Assembly (NCBI GenBank): GCA_964449295.1
Contig: CAYUZN010000001.1
Span: 1 to 54,287, forward strand
Reading direction: 5' to 3'
DNA length: 54,287 nt
Origin: CANJJB01 sp964449295
Lineage (GTDB): Bacteria; Chlamydiota; Chlamydiia; Chlamydiales; Rhabdochlamydiaceae
Position numbers and translations under genes: made by a program. This document shows, piece by piece, positions 26,268 to 34,713 of the stretch. Each line of letters begins with the position of its first letter. The first letter of the stretch is position 1. Below the pieces are notes generated by a model. The model was not told the origin of the DNA. It searched no databases and worked only from the letters and a program-made list of their open reading frames with translations.

Positions 26268-27735
26268 ATGTCCACACCCCCATTAATGCTGAACAAGCAA
26301 TACCAAATTCTGATAGGCTTAATGTTCGACAGATTTTCGAAGATCTATCCGCTCGAGTTTGCAAAATAACATGGGCAAATGGAGGGGATACAGTTCCTGT
26401 CACAGCGGGATGTTTTATTCAGAGAGATGATCAATTAAAAATAATCACATGCTTTCACGATGCATCTTGGGGCAATGGAAATAAAGTTATTCAAGTTGTC
26501 GATCAAAGATTTAAAGCTCCCCTAGATAAAAGCATTTCCACAGATCTGGCTACTCAACATGATATCTGCGTCCTCTCTCCACAAATACCTCCAGAAAAAA
26601 ACAGAATTTTTTAGGTAAATGTTTACCATATGATAATTCTGTTCATCTTGGGGAAACTATATATTTTGCAGGATATCCTTTTGGGAAAAATGAACCTATA
26701 ATTCATGAAGGAAGAATTTCTTCCTTAAGACAAGATAGTTTTACAATTGATGGAACTATAGTTGCTGGTCATTCAGGAGGACCTGTTGTTGCTCTGAGGA
26801 ATAAGACTTTAGTATTGATTGGAATCATTAGTTCTCAACTTGTCGATATGACAAAAACTCTCATTCAGGCAAGTAAAGTATGTATGAGTAATTATGAAGT
26901 TTCCGCATACAATGAACCCCCTCCATCTTTTGGAACTACTGATGTTCGAATGGTAGTAGGAGATATTATAAAAAATCTTCTTTCTAACATGTCTACAGGT
27001 ATAGGGAAAGCTAACCGAATCGATTTGCCAGCTATTACAAATACGCAAGTTGAACAAACTGCCTTAAGCATGCCTGCACAATCTTATCCTTCTAGCACAA
27101 AAGCATCAAAAACTGTAAGAAATGTTTCAACGAAAAGCAGTGCAAGTGCAGCTTATAATAATATGCCGAGCAATGAGTTATTTGAAAGAAGACGAGGAAA
27201 CAGCCAATTTACATATGCTCAAGCTGTTTCGTCAAGCTCTTCTGAAAGAGAAACAATTGATCAACCAGAGACAAATGATCCACAGAGCTCAGATAATGGT
27301 ATAGTATCTGAACTTCCTGTAATGGTAAAACGAAAGGTTACAAAAGAGCTAAAAGAAAACCGCTGGTGGTTCTCTCATCAAAGCCCGGAAGGAGCAGTTT
27401 GGACAAATGGAACATTAACAACGACAGTCACTAAACATCCTACAGTTAATCAAGGATTAGCAGAAAGCATAATAGATAAAGCCCAAAAAAATCCGGGTCC
27501 TGAAAAAAGAGAAGAAACACAGCTAGAAATTGCTTTAGGAGAGTTAGATAAACTCAAAAAAGATTCTGGCATAAAGGAGTTGTTAAAAAAATACCTTAAA
27601 TCCAAAGGTTATAGCCCCCCAAAGCGAAAGACTGACGGGCCAGAATTTTGGAGACTAGGAGAAGATACACTTCAAATTCCAAATTCTATAAATAAACAAC
27701 AAGCTATAGAGTTTCTTAAGTCCATCTTAGAATAG
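26268..27735 (+). pseudogene. Trypsin-like serine protease with two homopolymer frameshifts
   Basis: Joining three frames gives one protease of about 490 residues. Frame one begins with ATG at 26268. After a run of five C (about 26276) the protein continues in another frame with the histidine region (TCFHDASW) and aspartate region (HDICVLS). After six T near 26612 the frame changes again and gives the serine motif IVAGHSGGPVV. The full S1-type triad is therefore present. One extra C and one extra T would restore a single frame. The C-terminal 250 residues (27000-27735) are low-complexity Ser/Thr-rich, then a compact charged end I do not recognise. It could be a decayed gene, a phase-variable gene or a sequencing artefact. 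Confidence 0.7.
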
Positions 27736-27836
27736 CAAAAATAATTTCTGTTCATATAGACTAAAGTTTATCTTGGCTGTTCTGTTATATCAATCTTTCC
27801 TATTTAGCTTAAGAATCATTTGTAGTATTCTGAACT

Positions 27837-28007
27837 TAGGGCTCGTAAAAAAATAAGTTCCCAATCTTAAACTGCGCGAAAGCCTCGCGGTTTGACGATC
27901 GCAAAGAGGGCCATATTGACTCTTAATATTGTCCTCTTTGCGATCGTCAAACCCCGGGAGCTTTGGCGCAGTTTAAGATGCGGAAGTTATTTCTTTACGA
28001 GCCCTTA
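27837..28007. mobile_element. Palindromic TA-flanked element, copy 2 (MITE-like)
   Basis: A long inverted repeat of about 170 bases in the 300-base gap before sctU. The outer arm GGGCTCGTAAA after a TA at 27837-27838 pairs with TTTACGAGCCC before a TA at 28006-28007. Inner arms GAAAGCCTCGCGG plus the core TTTGACGATCGCAAAGAGGG follow. There is no coding potential. Core shared with the copies at 7551 and 44134; the outer arms are not. It probably separates the sctU transcript from upstream genes. Confidence 0.7.
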
Positions 28008-28035
28008 GTCTACTTTAAACTAAATAATTGAGAAC

Positions 28036-29112
28036 ATGGCAGAGAAAACAGAAAAGGCAACCCCGAAGAAATTGCGTGATGCGAGGAAAAAGGGGCAGGT
28101 TGCCAAATCACAAGACTTTCCGTCGGCTTTTACGTTTGTCGTCTCAATTGCTATGACGCTGATGAGTGCCAAGTACTTATTTCAGCAGATGGGCAGCTAC
28201 ATGATCTATACCTTCCGGAATATCTCCCATAATATCGACATGGAAAATAGAGCGGGGGGTTATTTAGGCGAATGTCTACTTGTAATTCTGAATGCCAGTG
28301 TTCCCATTGCTGTGATCACAGCGATGATGGGAGTGCTTGTTAATTTTTTAATTATAGGACCTGTTTTTTCCACAGAGGCGATGAAAATCGATTTCAAAAA
28401 ACTCAATCCTGTGACAAACATTAAAAATATGTTTAAAGTGAAAACTCTCATCGAACTCATTAAATCTGTGTTAAAAATCACAGGAGCCTTTATTCTAATT
28501 TACAGTGTTGTGTACAATAGTTTACCTCAGATTATTGCCACAGCTGCGATGCCTATTTTAGGAACAACGACGGTTTTTTCAGAATTTCTCTACAAAGTGA
28601 TTATACGGGTAGGGATTTTTTTTCTTTTTGTTGCTATTTTGGACCTCGCTTTTCAGAAGCAAAATTTCGCTAAAGAAATGAAGATGGAAAAGTTTGAGGT
28701 CAAGCAAGAGCATAAAGATACAGAGGGAGATCCTCACATTAAGGGCAAGCGCCGTCAGACAGCGCAAGAAATTGCTTACCAAGATGGGCCTGGTGCTACA
28801 AAAAAAGCTAGGACGGTGATCACAAATCCCGTGCATCTTGCCATTGCCATCGACTATCGTGATGCGGAGGATGAAAAAAAAGAGCCTGCTCCTCGCATTT
28901 TAACTATGGGCAAAGGTCTTGTTGCTGATCAGATTATACGGATTGCACAAGAAGAGCGGATTCCTATTATGAGAAATGTGCCACTTGCACAAACTCTTTT
29001 CGAGAAAGGGAAAATAGGCGAATATATCCCTGAGGAGACATTTGAGGCTGTAGCCGAGATTTTGCATTGGCTTAAAAAATTGGAAGAAGAAAATTTGGAG
29101 TTGTTTTCGTGA
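28036..29112 (+). CDS. sctU: Type III secretion export apparatus switch protein SctU (CdsU)
   Basis: SctU (YscU/FlhB family) sits in the inner membrane at the base of the injectisome and switches substrate class after self-cleavage. The 358-residue protein opens with the family motif MAEKTEKATPKKLRDARKKGQVAKSQDF. Four membrane segments lie between about residues 30 and 215, and a cytoplasmic domain follows. The cleavage motif, normally NPTH, reads NPVH here (264-267), and LAQTLFEKGKIGEYIPEE ends the domain. The stop overlaps the GTG start of sctV. The cluster sctU-sctV-copN-scc1 matches CT091-CT088. Confidence 0.95.
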   Translation: MAEKTEKATPKKLRDARKKGQVAKSQDFPSAFTFVVSIAMTLMSAKYLFQQMGSYMIYTFRNISHNIDMENRAGGYLGECLLVILNASVPIAVITAMMGVLVNFLIIGPVFSTEAMKIDFKKLNPVTNIKNMFKVKTLIELIKSVLKITGAFILIYSVVYNSLPQIIATAAMPILGTTTVFSEFLYKVIIRVGIFFLFVAILDLAFQKQNFAKEMKMEKFEVKQEHKDTEGDPHIKGKRRQTAQEIAYQDGPGATKKARTVITNPVHLAIAIDYRDAEDEKKEPAPRILTMGKGLVADQIIRIAQEERIPIMRNVPLAQTLFEKGKIGEYIPEETFEAVAEILHWLKKLEEENLELFS

Positions 29113-31241
29113 AAAATTTTATTGTTGAGCTAATGAGATCATTAGGAGGAGAAAAAGCTCTTCGAGTGGTGAGTAAATCTGCCGATGTGATGCTTGCTTT
29201 TTTTGTCGTTTTAATTGTGATGATGATCATCATCCCTATTTCTCCCAATTTTCTCGATAATTTAATTGCGCTTAACTTAACAGTGTCTATCGCTTTGCTC
29301 ATGGTAGCTCTCTATATTCAAAAAGCTGTCAACCTCTCGATGTTTCCTTCTCTTTTGCTCCTCACAACGATGTTTAGATTAGGGATTGAGATCTCAGCCA
29401 CACGTCAAATTCTTCTGCATGCCTATGCAGGACACATCATTCAAACGTTTGGTCAGTTCGTGGTGGGAGGAAGTTTTATTGTGGGGATTGTCGTCTTTCT
29501 CATCATTACCATCGTTCAATTTATCGTGGTAACAAAGGGTGCTGAAAGGGTGGCTGAAGTCGCTGCTAGATTTACCCTTGATGCGATGCCAGGAAAACAG
29601 ATGAGTATCGATGCCGACATGCGCAGTGGTGTGATCGATGCCAACCAAGCCAGGGAATTGCGTCTTGCTCTGACTAAAGAAAGTCAACTCTATGGAGCTA
29701 TGGACGGCGCGATGAAGTTCGTCAAAGGGGACGTCATTGCAAGTATCGTGATTGCAGTGATTAACATCATTGGCGGCCTTATCATTGGAGTTTCGATACA
29801 CAATATGAGTGCTCTTCAAGCAGCTAAAGTGTATACACTGCTCTCTATTGGGGGTGGGTTGATCTCTCAGATCCCTTCCCTTCTTATCTCCCTGACTGCA
29901 GGTATTGTGACTACAAGAGTCTCCAGTGAAAAGAAAAACTCCAACTTGGGATCTGAAATTTCTACTCAATTGCTGGGGCAACCAAAAGCGATTCTCATCG
30001 CAGCAGGAGTGCTGCTTTTGATGGCGCTCATACCTGGATTCCCTAAAACAATCTTTATTGTTTTAGCTCTGATCTTGGCTGGTGTCGGGTTTTTCACACA
30101 ACGTAAAGCTAAACAAGCTCTACAGAAATCTATAGCAGGCACTGCTGGACCCTCTGTCGATACAGATGTCGAAGGACATTCGATGGTCAGAGGCCCTAAT
30201 AATGACTACGCCCTCACTCTTCCCATTATTCTAGAAGTCGGTAAAAGTCTATCAACTCTCATCAAGAAAGATAAGCAAGGGCATTCGTTTGTCGAAGAGA
30301 TGATCCCCAAGATGAGATCGGCTCTCTACCAAGATTTAGGGGTTCGTTTCCCAGGAATACACGTGCGCACTGATTCCCCTACTTTAGAAAAAGATGAGTA
30401 TTCTATTTCACTCAATGAAGTCCCCATTGTAAGAGGCAAGATGTTGGAAGGGACTCTTCTTGTCAAAGAATCTCCTGAAATTCTCAAAAAATACAACCTG
30501 CCTTTCACACAAGCTAAAACAACTTTTGGGCAGCCCTCTCTCTGGGTTGATATGAAATATCAAGAAATTCTTCAAAAAGCGGGCATCAAATTTTGGAAGC
30601 CTCTTGATGTGATGATCCTTCATCTCTCCCATTTTTATCGTACGCATGCAGCTGATTTTATTGGGATTCAAGAAGTCAGAGGTATTTTAGAGTTCGTCGA
30701 AAAATCTTTCCCTGATTTGGTCAAAGAAGTCACAAGACTTGTTCCTCTACAGAAGTTAACAGAAATTTTTAAACGCCTTGTTCAAGAACAAATTTCCATC
30801 AAAGATCTACGCACGATTTTAGAAGCGCTCTCTGAGTGGGCTCAAACGGAAAAAGATACCGTCTTATTAACAGAATATGTGAGATCATCTCTCAAACGTT
30901 ACATCAGCTATAAATATTCCCAAGGGCAATCGGTTTTGGCTGCCTATATTCTTGATCCAGAAATTGAAGATATGGTAAGAGGAGCTATTAAACAAACATC
31001 TGCTGGATCTTATTTAGCTTTGGACACGGATGCGACACAACTGATTCTTCATGCGATGCGCCAGGCTATTGTGCCGACTCCTTTAGGAGGACAACCTCCT
31101 GTTCTTTTCACGGCGATCGATGTCAGACGGTTTGTGCGTAAATTAATTGAAGGTGAGTTCCCCGACATGGCTGTCCTATCTTACCAAGAGCTCGTCCCAG
31201 AAATTCGCATTCAACCTTTAGGTAGAATTCAACTCTCTTAA
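29109..31241 (+). CDS. sctV: Type III secretion export gate protein SctV (CdsV)
   Basis: SctV (LcrD/FlhA family) forms the nonameric export gate. The 710-residue protein has eight predicted membrane segments in the first 330 residues, containing the family stretch ISATRQIL...FIVVTKGAERVAEVAARFTLDAMPGKQMSIDADMRSG. A large cytoplasmic domain (350-710) with the SctV subdomains follows. The start is the GTG at 29109, which overlaps the sctU TGA; MKNFIVELMRSLGGEKALR is a good chlamydial start. A hairpin-rich spacer of about 235 bases separates it from copN, so copN may have a separate transcript. Confidence 0.95.
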   Translation: MKNFIVELMRSLGGEKALRVVSKSADVMLAFFVVLIVMMIIIPISPNFLDNLIALNLTVSIALLMVALYIQKAVNLSMFPSLLLLTTMFRLGIEISATRQILLHAYAGHIIQTFGQFVVGGSFIVGIVVFLIITIVQFIVVTKGAERVAEVAARFTLDAMPGKQMSIDADMRSGVIDANQARELRLALTKESQLYGAMDGAMKFVKGDVIASIVIAVINIIGGLIIGVSIHNMSALQAAKVYTLLSIGGGLISQIPSLLISLTAGIVTTRVSSEKKNSNLGSEISTQLLGQPKAILIAAGVLLLMALIPGFPKTIFIVLALILAGVGFFTQRKAKQALQKSIAGTAGPSVDTDVEGHSMVRGPNNDYALTLPIILEVGKSLSTLIKKDKQGHSFVEEMIPKMRSALYQDLGVRFPGIHVRTDSPTLEKDEYSISLNEVPIVRGKMLEGTLLVKESPEILKKYNLPFTQAKTTFGQPSLWVDMKYQEILQKAGIKFWKPLDVMILHLSHFYRTHAADFIGIQEVRGILEFVEKSFPDLVKEVTRLVPLQKLTEIFKRLVQEQISIKDLRTILEALSEWAQTEKDTVLLTEYVRSSLKRYISYKYSQGQSVLAAYILDPEIEDMVRGAIKQTSAGSYLALDTDATQLILHAMRQAIVPTPLGGQPPVLFTAIDVRRFVRKLIEGEFPDMAVLSYQELVPEIRIQPLGRIQLS

Positions 31242-31287
31242 TTTTATTAAAACAAGTAGAGAACAAAGAAAAAAGAAAAATAGGGGT

Positions 31288-31345
31288 CAATATAGATCAT
31301 GTCGGGGACATGCCGCAGGACTTGTCCCCGACATGAGCTATATTG
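31288..31345. terminator. Strong hairpin between sctV and copN
   Basis: Nested arms CAATATAG/CTATATTG and CATGTCGGGGACA/TGTCCCCGACATG form a stem of more than 20 base pairs around a short loop. The flanks are AT-rich, but no clean T run follows on the plus strand, so it may be a palindromic repeat rather than a simple terminator. A partly similar string (ATATAGATGTCGGG) occurs at 54078-54091. Confidence 0.45.
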
Positions 31346-31476
31346 CTAAAAATTATTGATCTCTTTTTTTCTTTAAATTGAATAGGTGAAATATCAACTT
31401 GCGTATATAAACCATTCAATTTAAATTGAAAATTGACCAAAATAAGCAAACCTTTAGGACTAAAAGAGATCTATCG

Positions 31477-32703
31477 ATGGCTGAGAGATTTAGCAGCGAG
31501 CCCACACAGAAAATCAGCTCAGGTGATGCTTTAAGAGCTCAACAAGCCGCAGAAAAACAACGCCTGGCTCAGTATGCTATTGCGCAAGATAGCATTATAG
31601 ATGAATTTAAAGATTGGAGTGACACCTCTACCTGGAATCCTATGGCCCTCTCTCGCAATTTTCAACCCCTAGAAAGACGGGTGAGAGATCGTGGAAAAGC
31701 CGATGAAACAAGTAAAGCGCATGAGACAGATAAAGAAGAGGAGGCATTAGATGAAGTCGTACCTATTGAAAAAGTTGAAGAAACCTCTCAACAATTCCAT
31801 AAAAAAAATCATGAATTACAACAACGCACTCTTCTTCTTTTACGCTCTCGTATTTCTTCGAAAGATACCGCTCAAGATGTTCTTAAAAAAGTACAAGAAT
31901 TTTACACAGATGCCTCACTCGCCGACGAAGCTCTTGACTTTTTGATTGAAACCTCACGAGGCAGAATTCAAGAGACGATGCGCCAAGCTAAAGAAGAGCT
32001 CAATCGCACATTTTCAAGAGAGATCAAAGCTGGTAAAAACATCTTCTCTCAGGCGCAAGAGTTTGCTGCCAAGGGCCTTGGCGCCCCTACATCTCTGCGA
32101 GATCTCTACCGAGATATTACCGGCAATCCAAGAGAAGCTTCGACTCTTTTTGAAGAGCTGACCTCTAACTACCCCTTTGACAAATTAAAATCTGTGATTA
32201 CTTTCCTTCTCCACTCTCTTGGGGCTGATATGAAATCAAAAGGGCCTTCCATTTCTCGGGCAGAACTCTCGCGGCTTTTCACAGAAACCAAAAACATGCA
32301 AGCTATCCTGGGAGTTTTTGCATTTTTTCTATCCCGTATGCGCATGATCACAAGTTCCTTTACAAGAGAGGGTCTCTCTTTACCAACAAAGATAACCTTT
32401 GAGACCTTGGCTAAAACGTTTATGCGATTTATTCAAGAAAGATACCCTTCTGTTGAAAAAATCTTGCAACTCTCTTTCGGCTTAGAGCTATCTGATAGCC
32501 TTGAAGCTCAAATTATTATCTATATTCAATTTCGAGATGCGCTGCGTCAAGTAGCTCTCAAACTCTTTAAAGATGACAGACAAAGACAAGAACTTCTATT
32601 GTGTTTTATGGATGCTTTAGAAGAGCTTGAAGAGCAGCTTGAAGAAAAAATCGAAGAAGAGGAAAAAGAAGAGAGAAAGAATAAAAAGGAAAACAAAGAA
32701 TAA
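31477..32703 (+). CDS. copN: Type III secretion gatekeeper CopN (LcrE/SctW)
   Basis: CopN plugs the secretion channel until contact and is itself secreted; in Chlamydia it also binds tubulin. The call rests on position between sctV and scc1 and on YopN/SctW-like features: a polar N terminus with SSGDALRAQQAAEKQR, an acidic linker near 80-100, and a helical domain (about 120-400). The extreme C terminus is a Glu/Lys-rich stretch. I use the ATG at 31477 (MAERFSSEPTQ), preceded by AAGAGA. A TTG at 31426 would add 17 residues but has no ribosome site. Length 408 is close to the 421 of C. trachomatis CopN. The scc1 start directly abuts its stop. Confidence 0.87.
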   Translation: MAERFSSEPTQKISSGDALRAQQAAEKQRLAQYAIAQDSIIDEFKDWSDTSTWNPMALSRNFQPLERRVRDRGKADETSKAHETDKEEEALDEVVPIEKVEETSQQFHKKNHELQQRTLLLLRSRISSKDTAQDVLKKVQEFYTDASLADEALDFLIETSRGRIQETMRQAKEELNRTFSREIKAGKNIFSQAQEFAAKGLGAPTSLRDLYRDITGNPREASTLFEELTSNYPFDKLKSVITFLLHSLGADMKSKGPSISRAELSRLFTETKNMQAILGVFAFFLSRMRMITSSFTREGLSLPTKITFETLAKTFMRFIQERYPSVEKILQLSFGLELSDSLEAQIIIYIQFRDALRQVALKLFKDDRQRQELLLCFMDALEELEEQLEEKIEEEEKEERKNKKENKE

Positions 32704-33165
32704 ATGGAGCGTTTTCTGATTTTGTTAGATGACCTAGGAGGACTTATTGGCATACCTCTTCACGTCAACGCCAAAGGTTTTTGCCAGCTTAACATCAATA
32801 ATCAAATTCACATCCAAATCTCTAATGAAAACGAGAAAGATAGAATTCTATTGGCCACATTTATTTCTGAAATCCCTCCAGGAAAATTCAAAGAAAATGT
32901 CCTTGTAGAAACATTAAAAGAAAATCATAACTACCCTCGTCTTGGAACTTTTGCTTACTGTGAGAAAAATAACCAACTTGCTTTTTTCTCCCATGTCTAC
33001 TATGCCAAATTAAACGGTGAGACACTCTCTGATTTTCTTGAAAAATTTATCGAAAAAGCCCTCTCTTGGAAAATAGGAATTGAAACAGGCAGACTTCCGT
33101 ATCATGGAGAAATCGTCCATAAAATAGGCCCTTCAATCTTCGATATTAAAACTAAGGGCTCGTAA
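32704..33165 (+). CDS. scc1: Type III secretion chaperone Scc1 (SycE-like)
   Basis: A 153-residue acidic protein of class I T3SS chaperone size, with the fold pattern of SycE/Tir-type chaperones: MERFLILLDDLGGLIGIPLHVNAKGFCQLNINN and a C-terminal helix LSDFLEKFIEKALSWK. Position directly between copN and malQ equals CT088, whose product with Scc4 chaperones CopN. Start and stop abut its neighbours with no spacer (TAAATG on both sides), so translation is probably coupled. The last codons (33151-33165) are identical to the outer arm of palindromic element copy 2, hinting that the C terminus was altered by a lost copy. Confidence 0.85.
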   Translation: MERFLILLDDLGGLIGIPLHVNAKGFCQLNINNQIHIQISNENEKDRILLATFISEIPPGKFKENVLVETLKENHNYPRLGTFAYCEKNNQLAFFSHVYYAKLNGETLSDFLEKFIEKALSWKIGIETGRLPYHGEIVHKIGPSIFDIKTKGS

Positions 33166-34713
33166 ATGATAGATCTTGATCAGTGTGAAACACGTAAGGC
33201 TTGGGAAAAAATTGGAGTTTCCCCAAGACATGGCATAAATATTCCTCTGTTTGCTCTGCACAGTCAAAAAAGTAGCGGGATTGGAGAATTTTTCGACCTT
33301 ATCCCTCTCATCGACTGGTGTTCATCAGTGGGATTGGGTGTTATCCAGTTGCTACCTCTCAACGATTCTGCTGCCGACCCCTCTCCTTATAATGCCATTT
33401 CCTCGTGTGCTCTTAATCCTATTTACATCTCTTTACACAAACTTCCCGGCGCACAAATTCCCACAATGGTTCCTAATCAGTCTCCTCGATTTGTCTACAA
33501 TGATATTCAAAGTTTCAAATTCAATTTTCTGCGCAACTATTGTGAGACTTTTGGCGAAGATCTCATCAACAAAAAATCCTTCAAAAATTTTGTTAAAAAC
33601 AACTCTTGGGTTAATTATTATTCCCTGTTCAAAGTTTTAAAAGATAGGCTCGGACAAAACACCTGGAGAAGCTGGCCAAAAGACTTAAAAACACCAGACT
33701 ACGACTACCTCTTTGAAAAACACGCGTCTGAAATGTTGCTCTACATTTTAATTCAATACATTGCCTGTGAGCAACTCTTGGAAATTAAAGCCTATGCCTC
33801 ATCTAAAAAAATTCTCCTTCAAGGAGATATTCCTATCCTCATTAGTCCTGATAGCTCTGACACGTGGATGAAGCCAGAACTCTTTGATTTTTCTCTAGCT
33901 GCTGGATCACCTCCTGATGCTTACAATATCAAAGGGCAGTATTGGGGCTTTCCCCTTTTTAATTGGGATATCATCAAAAAAGAAGATTTTAACTGGTGGA
34001 AAACTCGTCTTGAAGTGGCTTCCCACTATTATGATCTTTACCGGATAGATCACGTTGTTGGTTTTTTTCGTATTTGGGCAATTGTTCGCGATGCTCTTGC
34101 TACAGAAGGGACATTTATCCCCGCTAATCCAGCTCTGTGGATTCCTCAAGGGCAAGAGATTCTAACGATGATGATCCATGCCTCTTCGATGCTTCCACTA
34201 GCAGAAGATTTGGGAACTATTCCCCCATCTGTGCGCGAGTGCCTACTCAAATTAGGAATTTGTGGCACAAAAGTGATGCGTTGGGAAAGGGACTATGATC
34301 ATGATGGTTCTTTTATCCCACTAGAAAACTACCCTCTCCTATCGATGACAACAGTCTCAACGCACGATTCTGAGACTCTACAACTCTGGTGGCAAAATCC
34401 TACCGAAGGCGCTAAAGAATTTGCAGCCTCCAAAGGATGGACTTATTCTCCCGACCTATCATTTGATCAAAGATTGGAAATTTTACGCGACGCTCATCAC
34501 ACATCCAGCCTTTTTCACATCAATTTGCTGCAAGAGTACTTAGCTCTTTTTCCAGAACTCTCTTGGTCTAATCCTGCGGATGAGCGCATCAATGTCCCAG
34601 GAACTGTTCTCCCCACTAACTGGACTTATCGCTTTCGTCCCAGTATCGAAGAGATAACAGCTCATGAACCTCTCAAACAAGCTCTTAGACAGCTATTATC
34701 TAAGCTTTCTTGA
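33166..34713 (+). CDS. malQ: 4-alpha-glucanotransferase (amylomaltase)
   Basis: MalQ (GH77) transfers maltosyl units between glucans and acts with glycogen enzymes. The 515-residue protein shows GIGEFFDLIPLIDWCSSVGLGVIQLLPLND, LLQGDIPILI, the nucleophile region YDLYRIDHVVGFFRIWAI, LAEDLGTIPPSVR and STHDSETLQLWW. All catalytic acids of GH77 seem to be in place. Its location after scc1 is the chlamydial order (CT087). The 3' end overlaps the convergent helicase gene by 14 bases. Some plant-like sequence is typical of chlamydial MalQ and cannot be judged here. Confidence 0.95.
   Translation: MIDLDQCETRKAWEKIGVSPRHGINIPLFALHSQKSSGIGEFFDLIPLIDWCSSVGLGVIQLLPLNDSAADPSPYNAISSCALNPIYISLHKLPGAQIPTMVPNQSPRFVYNDIQSFKFNFLRNYCETFGEDLINKKSFKNFVKNNSWVNYYSLFKVLKDRLGQNTWRSWPKDLKTPDYDYLFEKHASEMLLYILIQYIACEQLLEIKAYASSKKILLQGDIPILISPDSSDTWMKPELFDFSLAAGSPPDAYNIKGQYWGFPLFNWDIIKKEDFNWWKTRLEVASHYYDLYRIDHVVGFFRIWAIVRDALATEGTFIPANPALWIPQGQEILTMMIHASSMLPLAEDLGTIPPSVRECLLKLGICGTKVMRWERDYDHDGSFIPLENYPLLSMTTVSTHDSETLQLWWQNPTEGAKEFAASKGWTYSPDLSFDQRLEILRDAHHTSSLFHINLLQEYLALFPELSWSNPADERINVPGTVLPTNWTYRFRPSIEEITAHEPLKQALRQLLSKLS

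Noticed and set aside
29394..29981. 195-codon minus-strand ORF inside sctV
   Set aside because: Composition is typical of an antisense shadow and sctV is fully conserved here.
31426..31476. Upstream TTG start for copN
   Set aside because: No ribosome site precedes it; the ATG at 31477 has one and fits the family length.
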